Assembly (NCBI GenBank): GCA_021464245.1
Contig: JADCRB010000013.1
Coordinates: 6,415,449-6,479,448 of the forward strand
Reading direction: 5' to 3'
Origin: Carallia brachiata
Taxonomy: Eukaryota > Streptophyta > Magnoliopsida > Malpighiales > Rhizophoraceae
DNA: 64,000 nt
In this document: in pieces, positions 16,512 to 30,463 of the stretch
Layout: the number at the start of each line of letters is the position of its first letter
How positions within the stretch are numbered: the first letter of the stretch is position 1
The notes under the pieces: generated by a model
The model's input: the letters and a program-made list of their open reading frames with translations, nothing else
Databases searched by the model: none
What the model was told of the DNA's origin: nothing
Translations under genes and position numbers: made by a program

Positions 16512-16767
16512 GCCTGGAAGAGTTTGGTTCTCCCAAAAGCAAGTGTCAGGAACATTTTGATGTTTACAAAGAATGCAAGAAAAAGGAGGTACGAAATCTT
16601 TCTTTGTTTCTTTTGAAATACCAAAAAGGTTTTTTGAAGTTTAAGGTTAACTATGTGCCGTTTTCACATCCGAAAATGAGTTTAAACAATGTTATATGAT
16701 TAACATGATGTTGTTTTGACAGAGGGAAGCTTGGCTGGAACGCAGTAGGAGTCAGTCCTTTTCATGA
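16512..16767 (+). pseudogene. COX23-like twin-CX9C protein, last two exons only
   Basis: Exon 16512-16588 (acceptor TTTCCAG) encodes LEEFGSPKSKCQEHFDVYKE followed by a Cys and lysines. After a GT-AG intron, exon 16723-16767 encodes REAWLERSRSQSFS and a stop. Together this is the second CX9C helix (Cys, nine residues, Cys) and basic C-tail of the COX23/CHCHD7-type mitochondrial intermembrane-space proteins, which act in cytochrome c oxidase assembly. The splice junctions are in phase. The initiator and first CX9C half, roughly 30 residues in a preceding exon ending in phase 1, were not found between 14.8 and 16.5 kb. It is therefore probably a 5'-truncated gene fragment; a distant first exon cannot be excluded. 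It lies tail-to-tail with the P450 and is missing from the right duplicate. Confidence 0.7.
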
Positions 16768-17424
16768 AAGGTGCTCTCATCATGTGAGGAATGATTCTCC
16801 AGCTGACATGGAGTGCTGGTCCTGTTTTTTACAGCATCAGAATTGTGATTATTTGGATTCCTTCACAAATTTTAGGTACTCAAGGTAGGAGTTGGGGAGC
16901 AATGGTCATCTCTTGGTGAGCCAAAATGGACAACCGACAACACAATGACCGGTCCAGCCAAGGACCATGGTCTCTGGTTTACAAAGAAGTCTTTCCTTTG
17001 GCTGAAAGATTACAGGCTTATTGTCTACGGTCACATATGTCCTTACCTATTATGAAGAATACAAAAATGTTACGACAAAGATTCGATGTTCTAGGTTATT
17101 GTAATTGGAGTTGTTTTTTTTGTAAAGGCTGAAAGACTCAACTTCGAGTGTCATTCAAATTCAATTATTAAAAAAAAAAGAAGAAGAAGAAAAAGAAATT
17201 GGATCCGTTCAGAAGTGTACTCCATGGTAAGCGACACAGAAATGCAATATGATTGTTCTTTTTATTGGATATATGCGCACTCCACTGATAAATATGGACT
17301 TTGTACATCAGCTTTTGATTGACAAAGATAGGTTGATGATAGGCAGATAACAAATCCAATGTCATTTTTAGAATGAAGACATATGTTTGTAATGTTTATT
17401 GCGGTTTGCTTAAACCTTGAAAAG

Positions 17425-20400
17425 TCAGGAGAGTCTCTTGACATTGAGAATGACTCCGTTTCCAGGCTCCAAAACTAACTTGAAAGCCGGGGAGTGATGG
17501 TATGCTGGTGAGAGTGAGAAGCTAAACTTTGAAAGAACAAGCGCTAAAATCACTTTGAGTTCTGCCATGGCCAAGTGTTGGCCAGGGCATATGCGAGGGC
17601 CACCGCCGAACGGCATATAAGCTTGTGGACTCTGGCTAGACCCAAGAACACCATTTGCAAATCTTTCAGGATTGAACAGATGGGCATCAGGGCCCCAGAT
17701 GTTGGGATCCTGTTGTATAATGGGGATAGGAATTTGAATGACCATTCCCTTCGGTACCATGATGTCCTCGAACTTGATATCTTGGAAGGTCTCTCTTATC
17801 TTGAACACGACGGGTGGGTACAGGCGCAATGTCTCTTGTATCACCATCGTAAGCTGCCAATAAAAAGGTTAAATCTCACAAGTGCTAGTATAGCTCACAA
17901 GACTACTGACTCTGTCTCTATGTTGTTGCAACACTTACTGTTTTCATGTTTTCGAGCATTCGCGCATCTGGTAAGTTATCTTTGCAGATCTCTCGCACCT
18001 CAGCACGAGCACGAGCTTGCCAATCCGGATGAGATGCCAATAGCATTAAGCTCCATGATGCCGTGATGGCAGTGGTTTCGTGCCCAGCAAAGTATATAGC
18101 CTTGCAATTGTCCACCATGAACTTGTCAAGAGAAAATTTCCCTGGAAGTCCTTCACGCTCACCGTACCTCAGCAGCTGTTGCCCCCTCAAGTATCATTTG
18201 CAGAAGGTCCTTCTTAGTGGTGTCTGCAGCCCTTTGCTTTACAACCTTTATATCATGGAGTTGATTTCATTCTCTAGCTTCCATATCTCTCTGTTAGCCT
18301 TGTTGGCAAGTATCTATTTTCAAATTCACACAAGTATAACACCAATTAACGCATACTCATCCTTGTGGGACTGCATTATAAAGATGGGTCTTGATGTTCA
18401 CACGCAGATTTTTGGCTTTATGCACACAAAAGCATTGCCTTAGGTACCGAATGCAACGGTTTTTCGTACCCATAGCAACAGTTTGAGTGTGTATAAAGCT
18501 AAAAACCGCGTGTTAATATCAATTCCCTTTAGACATTACTCAAATTTCACTATGTCAAATCTCAATGATACTACCTCCATTGATTCTTACCGTACTCCAG
18601 GTACCCCAGCATAAACCTTGGACATGGCATTTTGAAGAGTCCTAAGCTTTAAGAATATTTCTTTCCCCTTTGCATGGTTGCTTCCAAAACTGGCTCTTGA
18701 TAAAACATCTGCCGATAAGCTTCTCATGTCCTGATCGATGTTTATTTCCGCAATGCCTCCTTGACTTTCAATCCTATCCTCCCATAATCCCAGCATTGAC
18801 GTTGTATACTCCACCATTAGGCTCACCATGCCCTGTAAGAATGAATTGCTTTTGCTTTTACCAGCAGTCCTTTTTAGGCAAAGTCAGTTGCTAGCACAGG
18901 CGCTTGGCTCCCACTTGATTTAACTTTTAACGCTGGAAACTAACTAAAAAGATCGTTTCCAGTACAAATGATTAATCAAGTTAATTGATAGTTGTCAATG
19001 CTCACAATCATTTCATCTTAATTTTGCCATACGCATTACAAAAGTTACTTTTATTTATTTAAAATTCAAAAATAATCAGTAATCAATTGTTAATAAAAAT
19101 AGAGTTTTGCGAGTTTGAAGACATTTTAGAAGACCCAACAGTTTCATTTTTTGGTCATCCTCAAACTACAAAAATTTTGGATTGGCCTTGGTTTTTTGGC
19201 CTTGATCGAAAGGAAACTATGGTATAATAGTAGGAGGAAAATAACAAAGATATTTGCAGTGTTAGCCGATTTGGTTTGGAGATGGATAGTACCTTGACTC
19301 TATGCATGTGGAATTCGGGAGCAATTATCTTTCTCTGATGGGCCCAAATTGGGCCACTCGTCGAGATAATGCTTTGGCCCAGAAGTGGTGCACGATCTTT
19401 AAACAGGTAAGAAGGCTTCCCTAGGCTCAAAGATGTGCACAGGCTTATTTCCTTCACAATGTCCATGTTCGTTGTGAATAGAATGGGTATGCTTCCACTT
19501 GAGTACATGAACGTTGGTCCTGCATGAATTAGAATCCTTATTGACTCACCGAAGAAGAAGGGGTTGGAAGAGTCGTTCGCAATGGTTGACGGTCTCAAAT
19601 TCGAATTCTAATCAAACTCATTTACAACTAGCCAATTAAAATTTTTCACAGATACTAGTACCAGCAAGTGCATCAAAGATGCAGTCATTATTCTCTCAAA
19701 GAAAGACTCAATTACCACGAGCAAACATATTAATGACGAAGGACTCAATCATATGTATGCGTAAAATAAATGATTTCCAATCTTAGCACAAAAAGGAGGG
19801 AAATAGATTCTCAATTTAAACTTTAAAGTCAGTAAATAGAATTTCATATTTAATCTAATGAACCTTAATTAACCAAAATAAAGAAGGGGTTGGGACGCAG
19901 AAACTTCTAACTTGCACTAGGTAAGCGATATGGCAATAATGAGTCCTAACTTTTTGGAAATTTTTACAATTGTGTTTTAAAGTTTCGTAAAATTGTCAAA
20001 TTATTCCTAAACCTTCAATTTTCATTTCATATGAGTCATTTTTTTGACGTGAATTCATCAAACCAGTAGCTATGTAGTTTGATTTAATTGAAGTAGTATA
20101 AAAACAATCAAATACATCTTAAAAATATAAAAATATGTCTACATGCATTTTTTACTAAGTTTTTTTTCTCTCACATATAAAAGGCAAAAATCATAAAATC
20201 TCATAGTAAAAATTTATGATTTTTGCCTTTATATGTCAGAAAAAGAAAAAAAAATTCAATAAAATACATACGTACATGTATTTGTGTATTTTTAGGATAT
20301 ATTTACATATGTTTTTATACAATTTTGTTTAAGTCAAATTATGTTTCTACCAATTTGACCAATCCCTTTCTAAAAAAAGATTGATGTGTAATGAAAATTA

Positions 20401-20904
20401 AAAGTTTAGGACTGATTTAAAAATTTTAAACAGTTTAGAATTCAATTGTAAATTCTTGAAAGGTTCTTTATCACTTATCCCCACAGCACAGAGTAAATGA
20501 TTGATCAAATTCTACTGACTTGGTTGTCAAATAATTGAAGGGCCAAAAGCAATTTAATTACTATACTTAAAAAAGAAGAATGGAAAGAAGAAGGGCTTGT
20601 GATTACCATATTCATTTATCCTGCGATAAAAGTCTGAGAAGATGGTGCGAGGCCAACCATGAAGAATTGCTGCGTCTTTTTCACCAGGAACTGAGCTTGC
20701 TTCGGCCGCTGATTGGGTTTGGATTAGCCTTCTCATTTCTGGGATGTTTCCCAAGAGAAAAGAAGGAGAAGGGCCTCTAATCCCTTGCTTCTGAAGAATC
20801 GATCGAAGCCTCCTTGGCTTCACGAAGAAAGCAATGTAGATGTATGCCAAAAACACAAAAACCCCACCAAAAAAGAGTGATCCAATAAGCTGTACGACCA
20901 TCAT
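17425..20904 (-). CDS. CYP714-like cytochrome P450 (CYP72 clan), frame-broken in exon 4
   Basis: Five exons: 20904-20607, 19519-19293, 18832-18591, 18313-17939 and 17853-17425; if the frame were intact, about 523 residues. The order is N-terminal membrane anchor; WAHQR (C helix, exon 2); AGHETT oxygen-binding motif (exon 4); ETLR ExxR (about 388-391); NPERF (443-446); heme loop FGGGPRICPGQ with Cys ~470. Best family fit is CYP714; characterised members hydroxylate or epoxidise gibberellins, or oxidise triterpenes, at the ER. The start chosen is the first of two adjacent ATGs; upstream codons are open but lack an ATG. Exon 4 has three frame breaks: a missing base near 18299-18303 (A run), a missing base near 18247-18253 (T pair), and an extra base near 18165-18187 (perhaps the five-base C run). 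All splice sites are intact. It is either a recent pseudogene or an assembly artefact. Confidence 0.85.
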
Positions 20905-21009
20905 AGCTAGATCTGCTTCCACTTCCCCAACTTGCTTTCGCCCTTTTGATTTCCTGTTCAGTTTCTGTTTTGCAAGAAATTAGAGTGTACTTGTCCTACT
21001 CTCAGCCCT

Positions 21010-22150
21010 TGGTTTTTTTTGACATAAACATGGGCAGAATCCATGCAAGTGATTTGGAAGAGAGGAAAGAATGACTGAAAAATAGTGGGGCTCACGTAGG
21101 CCCCACCCAAAAGCAATTGTACGGAATAGGGGTTAACCCACCTTTTTCTGTTTATTTTAAAAAAAATATGTTAAATGTATTATGTACTCTTATTTTATAA
21201 TTTTTTTAATAATTTTTTTTGAAATAAAATTAATATTATAACGAATATATATATATATATATATAATTATTTTTTAATATAATGTTTTTAACTTTCTTTT
21301 CTTACATTACATTATCTTAAATATAAAAAAAATACAATATATTTTTCTCCTCCAATATTTATTCTTTTCATTTTTATTTTTTTCATATTTTTTTCCTTTT
21401 AATTTTTCTTTTGCCAAACAAAAGATTTCTTTTTTTTTCGAGCGAACAAAAGGTTAACTCTTATCGGCCCTGCCCATGTCACCCTCCACTTAAATGAAAA
21501 AAGAAAATATTATATAACAATATGCACCCATTATCATCTTCGATTTAACGAGGATTGAGGATCCTGTCTTAATCAACTACAAAGAAAATTCTGACAGATT
21601 TCGTCATTTATTGATGGTCATCACGTAGATATCTATAAATAAATATCTAAAATACATTTAATTAATTTAATAATATTAAATAATTTATTTTTTTATTTTT
21701 TAAAATTTAATAATTTTTTAATTTAATAATATAAATTATTATATTCTCATCATATTTATACTCATTCACATAACTTTTTCTTTATTGAACCTTCCCAACG
21801 AAGGCATTGTCAGCATGTCGCCTTCACGTGGCCATGATGACCCAAAAGCCCCAACAAGTGTTGGGTTTTCCTCCGTCATAATGCTACAAAAATTTCCACA
21901 TCTTTATTTTTTTTTATCAAAAAAAGGGTTTTTGAACAAAAAGAAAAAACTCGCTAACGAAGAATTAATTGCCATGTAACACTAAAATAGTCTAGTTGGA
22001 TTCGATGACTTTTTCTTCTTTTTTTTTTTTCATTAGTTCGAGTTTAAATATTTTTATTATTATTTATTTCTTAATAAATAAAAATTAATATTAAAATATA
22101 ATATTAAATTTTAAATTCAAACTACTATATTCGAATGTAAAAGAAATTTA
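21010..22150. other. Upstream region of the P450, AT-rich
   Basis: This is the putative promoter side of the minus-strand P450. It holds a (TA)n microsatellite at about 21246-21266 and many T runs. A segment at 21780-21880 is shared with the right duplicate at 26510-26620. No domain is encoded in either copy, and the frames differ between copies, so the open frames here are not supported as genes. Confidence 0.5.
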
Positions 22151-22975
22151 GCCAAATTCAAATATTTATGTTTCTTTTCTCCAAGTATTCTCCTTCCATT
22201 GTCATATGCAAAAGGTAGACCCACTATAAATCATTTAATTAAGAATGTGATTAGTCCAAAAATGTTTTGGTGCCTCTCATGAACAGAACAAAAAACAAAC
22301 AACAAAACTTCTTATCTATCGTCAAACTTCAAATGGCTAAAGCACCCCATAATAGTTGAAAGTAATTGAAAGTAATGACCTCTAATTCAAAGATTTAATA
22401 TTCGAATTTTAAATTTCTCTCTCATTCTCTCTTATTTCTTGTTGCTGAATTATCAACTCCAAAAAAAATCAAAAAAAAAAAAAAACTTCAAATGAGTAAA
22501 GATGACACGACTATTTCGCCCGTCTCAACTGAAGTTGATCTTGGAGTAAGATAGAGGTGATGTAATGTGGTCTTGCCGTGGGCTTCAGGGCCTGTGGCCC
22601 TTGGATAATTTTATTATGGTGTAATAGCCTACCATAAGATAAAAAAAACATGTAACCTAAAAAATTTAAATACAATAAACACTAAAAAGAATTGACTTAA
22701 GAGATATACTATTGGTTAAAACTTATAATTTAGAGTTCATATTAAAGATTTCATGTTTTAATATTGGGAAGAAAAAATGTGAGATGTACTAGATTGGGAA
22801 GAGCTACTTTACAATATAATTTGCATTTATAACAGACATCCTAAATAGACCAAAAAATCACTAAAAAGAAATGATAAACTCTCTTGCATTTTTAAGGGAA
22901 CTAGTTGAAACATTATACTGTGACCATTCAATTTTTTTTTTTTAAAAGTGACTGTTTAAATTTTAATGTTGCTAT

Positions 22976-23151
22976 ATTTATACAGAATTCAAAAAATCTA
23001 TAGTACAAGCTAATTAGCAAGAAACCACTAAAGGGATAGTTCAGTAGTAAATCGACTACATTTTATACTGATGATTTAGGTTCGAATGCCCGCGCTTGCA
23101 CTCTCTCTGTCAATCTCTCATACGTCATTTCTTGAGCACTAAAACCACACG
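22976..23151 (+). repeat. Junction segment with SINE-like fragment
   Basis: This lies between the last homology of the left duplicate and the first homology of the right one. GGGATAGTTCAGTAGTAAATCGAC resembles an A box and GATTTAGGTTCGAATGCCCGC contains a good B box (GGTTCGAATGCC). A SINE-like insertion thus sits at or near the duplication junction. It is not a foldable tRNA. Confidence 0.5.
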
Positions 23152-23949
23152 TTTAAAGAAAGTCTCCTGCCCGGTGTGGAATTATAAAATAAAACATAAA
23201 AAAAAAATACATCTTAATAGTTCAATTTCTCTCAGACCAAGGAAAGAATGATATTTGCAATTGACCTCCAAAACGAAAATCGCAAGTGAAAATAATGAAA
23301 AATTTCAGGGGCATTTTTATAATTTAATCCATGCGAAAATGGGAATGCGGAAGAAAATCCGACCCACGGTACCGACTCGCTATACCCGGGCGCAACGAGA
23401 ATAGCCGATTTTCAAGGTCACCTTCAATAATATTTTAATCAATTAACTTATTATTGAAGGTAATCTTTAAACTGTGCGTTAATGATTTCAGGCTCAGTAA
23501 TTATTATAATTAAATTAGAGAGTTACGTTTAAATGTAACAGTATTTAAGTGATATATTTACTCTTATAAAAATTGTTAAATGAGGTGTTCAAATTGAAAT
23601 TATTCTGACATCGACCTAAGATTTCGATGACCGATATATATGCGATAAATTTTAAAAAAAAAACAGGTAACCTTCAATAATAACTTAATTAGCCTCTCTC
23701 AAATGCACGTAAGTTCTGCCATTGCGTTTATTTGCATTTTTTCACGTATTGTATATGTTGCTCTTAAGTTTCTTTAAATTGCATTTTTCAGCCGTGTATT
23801 TGTTCTTTCACCAGTTTGGGTTCTCGGGGTTATTGAAAACTGAAAGAAATAAGTAGAAATAAATAAGGAGAAACTGAAAGAAATAAAGAGACGAGTATGA
23901 CAGAAAAAGATGAATGTTAATCTCACGGTATTCTTATTTTATTTATTTC

Positions 23950-24300
23950 TTTTTTTTAGTTTGAGACTGTCAATATTCAGTCTAATGAACTGACTAATCT
24001 GAAACGACTCAAATAAGATCTTGAAGGACGGCAAAAGTCTCCCAGCAGGTATTTAACGTTACTGCATTCCCAAAAACTCGAATCCGAAATCTCTAATTAA
24101 ACAGTGACGAACTCCTACTATCGGCAGCAGCACCTACTGATTTTTATTTTTTATTTTTTATTTTTTTGGTAAGCGAGGAAGACCGAAGCTTATACATATC
24201 AAAATTAACTAAATTTGGACTCCAATTACCTAGACCGATTGGTATGAGACGATCGAATCGTTCTAGATAATTGGACTCCAATGGTGTCGTGCATCAACCG
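23950..24300. mobile_element. Unclassified insertion replacing P450 exons 3-5 in the right duplicate
   Basis: These ~350 bases have no counterpart in the left unit and mark the site where about 3.9 kb is missing. They contain TCCCAGCAGG, AACTCGAATCCGAAATCTC and a T-rich run, a texture typical of an antisense retroelement or SINE tail, but no class can be assigned. They could be filler DNA from the deletion repair or an element through which the deletion occurred. Confidence 0.4.
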
Positions 24301-24308
24301 ATAATGAA

Positions 24309-25925
24309 GTGCAATTATCTTGCTCTGATAGGCCCAAATTGGCCCACCCGTCGAGATAATGCTTGGCCCAGAAGTGGTGCAGTATCTTTAAACAGGTAAG
24401 AAGGCTTCCCGAGGCTCAAAGATGTGCATAGGCTTAATTCCTTGACAATGTCAATGTCCGTGGTGAACAGAATGGGTATGCTTCCACTTGAGCACATGAA
24501 TCAGAATCCTTATCGACTCACCGAAGAAGGGGTTGGAAGAGTTTACAACCAACTAATTAAAATTTTTCAAATGTGCTAGTGCTGGCAAATGCTTCAAAGA
24601 TGGCAGTCATTATTCTCTCGAAGAAAGGCTACAATTACTGTGAGCAAACATATTAATATCGAATAACTCAACTGTATTTATATGCAAAATATATGTTTCC
24701 AATCCTAGCAGGAAAAGCAGGAAAAGATTCTCAATTTAAACTCTAAAGTGAGTAAACCAAATTCCATACTTAATCTCATCAACCTCAACTAACCAAGATA
24801 AAAGGGGTTTGGACGTAAAAACTTTTAACCTTGAGCAGGGTAAGGGATAGGGTAACAATGAGTCTTAAATTTTTAGAAATTTTTACAATTGAATTATAAA
24901 CTTTTTGAAAATTTTAAATTAGTCTTCAACCTTTAACTTTTGTTCCATATGAGTCCTTTATAGGATAGGAACTCATCAAACCAATAGATACATAGTATAA
25001 TTTAATTGAAATAGTATTGAAAAATAATCAAATATTTCTTTAAAATATAGAAATATGTCCACGTGCACGTTTCCCTAATTTTCTTCTAACATACAAAAGG
25101 CAAAAGTCATAAATTCTCATAGTTGAAGGTTATGATTTTTGCATTTTATATGCCAGAGAAATAAAAAAAATCAAGAAAATACGTATGTATACATATTATG
25201 TACTTTTATAATATATTTAGATATGTTTTTTTTCTTACACTTTTGGTTAAGTCAAACTACATTTCTACCATATGACCAAATCCTGTCTTGAAAAGAATTG
25301 ATATGGAATGAAAATTAAGGATTTAGGATTGATTTAAAAAATTCTAAACCACTTAGAATTCAATCGGAAAATTCCTGGAAAGTTCTTTATCACTTATCCC
25401 CAAAAGAGTAAATGATTGGTCAAATTCTATTGACTTGATTGTCAAACAATTTAAGGGCCAAGAGCGATTTACTTATTATATTTACAAAAAAGATAAGAGG
25501 ACTAAATGAGAATAATAGAAGGTTATTAATAATAATAGAAGGCTATTAATAATAGAACAACATGAAATATTTATGTAGCAACACTAATTTTTTTAACAAC
25601 AAAAAATAACGTTATGATTGTGATTTCCATATTCATTTATCCAATGATAAAAGCATGAGAAATGGTGCGAGGCCAACCATGAAGAATTGCTGCGTCTTTT
25701 TCACCTGGAACTGAGCTTGCTTTGGCCGTTGATTGGGTTTGGATTAGCCTTCTCATTTCAGGGATGTTTCCCAAGAGAAAAGAAGGAGAAGGGCCTCCCA
25801 ATCCCTTGCTTCCGAAGAAACGATCGAAGCCTCTTTGGCTTTACAAAGAGAGCAGTGTAGATGTATGCCAAAAACACAAAAACCCCACCAAAAAAGAGTT
25901 ATCCAATAAGCTTTACTACCATCAT
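24309..25925 (-). pseudogene. CYP714-like P450 pseudogene, exons 1-2 only
   Basis: This is the duplicate of the P450 at 17425-20904. Exon 2 (about 24500-24309) keeps SSGSIPILFTT and LGKPSYLF but has lost its splice acceptor and first codons: a ~19-bp deletion relative to the left copy. It also has a one-base deletion after PLLGQ and ends at the deletion that removed exons 3-5. Exon 1 (about 25925-25650) has a TAA in place of the Ser codon after LIG, one extra base near 25795-25800 (GGCCTCCC against GGCCTCT), and a GT-to-GA change in its splice donor. No functional P450 can be made from it. Confidence 0.85.
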
Positions 25926-27616
25926 AGCTAGATCTGTTTCCATTTCCCCAACTTGCTTGCCTCCTTTTGATTTCCTGTTCAATTTCTGTTTTGCAAGAAA
26001 TTAGATTAGAGTGTACTTATCGTCTTATCCTACTCTAAATTCTTAGTGGCCCTGCCCAAGTCACCTTCCACTCCTAAACTTTTTTAAATAAGAATAATAA
26101 TATATATTACGAATATTATATTATAAAATTTAAAATTATAGAAAAATAACATCCACCTCTTTCTTTTTCTAATTTAATAGTATTAAAAAATGGATAATTT
26201 TGTTTATAATTATAAATTTATAATGTTTTATAATACGATTTTCGTAATATATATTATTTATTTTTTAAATAAAAAAATTATGTAACAACCAAATAATATA
26301 AATAATCATATAATTAAGATTTTAAAAAATAAAAAATAAAAAATAAATAATTATTAAATATCATTATATTAATTATATGTTAATTTATTGTTACTTAAAA
26401 TTAAAATATTAAAAAAAGGAAAGTATATCTATCGCCTTAAACTGAACGAGGATGGGAAGATTCTGTCTTATCAAAAAACCAAGAAGAAAAATCTGACAGA
26501 TTCTGCATTTATTGAACCATCCCAACGACAAAGACATTGTCAGCGTGTCACCTTCACCTGGCCATGATGGCACAATAGCCCCAACAACAGTTGGGTTTTC
26601 CTCCGTTCATGATGCTATAAAAATTTCCATCGCCCTTTTTGTATTCGATCATCCGTTTTTTTTCGGGGCCTTTCCTGTTTTTGAAGAAAAGACTTGCTAT
26701 TGAGGAATTAATTGTCATATGGTACTAAAATAGTTTAGTTGGAGTCGATGCCTTTTTTATTATTATATTAATTTGAATTTAAATTTCTTTATTATTTATT
26801 ATTTTTTAATTATTTATAATATATAAATTTCAAACTCATTATTACTACGATCGAACGTATAAGAGATTAACTCAAATTCAAATGTTTATGTTTTCTCATT
26901 AATGTTCTCCTCCCGTTTCCCATTGCAAAGGGTAGACCCACTAAGAATCATTTAATCAAGAATGTGATTAGTCCAGAAATGTTTTGGTACGTCTCGGCAA
27001 CAAAACAAAAAACAAACAACAAATCCTCTTATCTACTGTCAACTTCAAATAGGTAGGATGACAAGACTGTTCTGCTAATCCACGCTGTAAAATTATCGAT
27101 AGCTTCAAGTGTGTCACTTTTTTAACTCAAAAAGAAAAAGGAAAACACTCATTTTGGTGCCCATGGGCTCTGAGCTTGTGCTCGGGTGGATTTGGAACAA
27201 GCAGATTCGTCCAAAATTGGGCCTGATCCAAGATACCCACAGAAGGCTTATAGCCAGTAAAACTGTAAAAAAAAAAAAAAAAAAAAAAGAACTGCTCAAA
27301 AAGAAAGTAACCCAAAAATTTTAAATAGAATAAACACTAAAAAAAAATGACTTAGGAGATATACCATTCGTTAGAACTCAGAATTTAGAGTCTGTTAGAA
27401 ATTACTTGAGAAGAGAAAGTCTGGATGTATTAAAAAAGAAAAATTTACTTTATAATATAATTTATATTCGACTTTCTAAAAAGACCAAAAAAAAATTACT
27501 AAAAAAAGATGAACATCCGTCTCACACTTTTATCATAACTAATTGAAATATTATACTATAATTATTCTTTTTTATTAAAAAAAAAAAGCCACTGGGCAAA
27601 ATTTTAATGATGCTAT

Positions 27617-28190
27617 TGTAGAGAGAACTGGATGAAATGATAGTACTGAGTTATTTTTTTTTAATTTTTTAAAATTTAGATAAACTGATTAAAAGAAAAA
27701 AATAAGAAATTAATAATTTAAATTTTTTATCTCATACATATTAAGACATTACTAATACCATTTAAATTATAAATTCACGACATAGTGTCGGGTTAATTTA
27801 GTCAAAAATAAATTTTTAAAGAGAACACAACAACAAAAATCTAGTGAAAAAAGGAAGGCCAAAAACAGGGTAGGACAAGAAACCACGCGAGAGAGAGAGA
27901 GAGAGCATATTAGAATAGAAGAGATTGAGTCGCACATCTCTCCCACATAGGAATTAGGAAACCCTAGTTATTCACTTCTGGTCCTGTCTCCCATTCATTT
28001 CTTATCTGTCAACTCTTCGGCATCGATACTTCTCGCTTACGATTTTTCCCAACGAATCTCGGCCGTACGATCCCCCTTCTCTCTCTTTCTCACACTCACT
28101 TGATGCCGTGCATCGATGTTGGCTCTCAAAGCGTGAAGCAGCAGCTTCGCTAAGAAAAGTCCGACGGTGCTGGTGAGAGGCGGCAAAATC
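27617..28190 (+). promoter_or_regulatory. CK2 beta upstream region and 5' UTR with telo-box
   Basis: AAACCCTAG, a plant telo-box, lies at 27959-27967, about 225 bases before the start codon. A (GA)n run at about 27888-27906 precedes it. The sequence between 27950 and 28190 is CT-rich and of higher GC, like plant 5' leaders. Telo-boxes are common near starts of housekeeping genes. No clear TATA box was seen. Confidence 0.5.
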
Positions 28191-30312
<2,122 letters not shown>

Positions 30313-30390
30313 GAGAGTTGCAAATTTGCTCTTGTTTCACATGTACCCTGTTGGCGGTTCCTACTTCACCATTTGCATGTGTTGAAGTAC

Positions 30391-30463
30391 TCCAAGAATT
30401 GTAGTGAGGTCGCTGAAGTTCCAAAGAATTGTAGTGAGGTTCCTGAAGTTCCAAAAGGATTGC
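30391..30463 (+). repeat. 30-bp direct tandem repeat 3' of CK2 beta
   Basis: Two 30-base units (30391-30420 and 30421-30450), built on AAGAATTGTAGTGAGG and CTGAAGTT, differ at four positions; a partial third follows to about 30463. The unit length is a multiple of three. It lies in the probable 3' UTR. Confidence 0.8.

Larger units (their letters stand above)
14806..22975. repeat. Left unit of an ~8-kb direct segmental duplication
   Basis: The collinear matches to 23152-27616 are clear. 14815-15420 matches 23165-23950 (GTGGAATT, ATGATATTTGCAATTGACCT, GCCTCTCTCAAATGCA, CACCAGTTTGGGTTCT). 19318-21010 matches 24308-26010 (P450 exons 2 and 1). 21555-21900 matches 26447-26640. 22150-22340 matches 26875-27050. 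22655-22970 matches 27310-27616. The left unit alone has P450 exons 3-5 and the COX23-like fragment, so it is the more complete copy. Confidence 0.85.
23152..27616. repeat. Right unit of the segmental duplication, decayed
   Basis: Collinear with 14806-22975 but about half as long. The stretch corresponding to left-unit 15420-19318 (P450 exons 3-5 and the COX23-like fragment) is gone and is replaced at 23950-24300 by unrelated DNA. Many small indels and substitutions separate the copies, so the duplication is not recent. Confidence 0.85.

Noticed and set aside
20905..20922. Earlier start for the P450 at 20922
   Set aside because: The codon there is GTG. The first ATG of the frame is at 20904 and leaves a normal membrane anchor.
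26512..26703. Short frame shared between the two duplication units (also near 21785)
   Set aside because: Frames and stops differ between the copies, so the conservation is at the DNA level from the duplication and not from protein coding.
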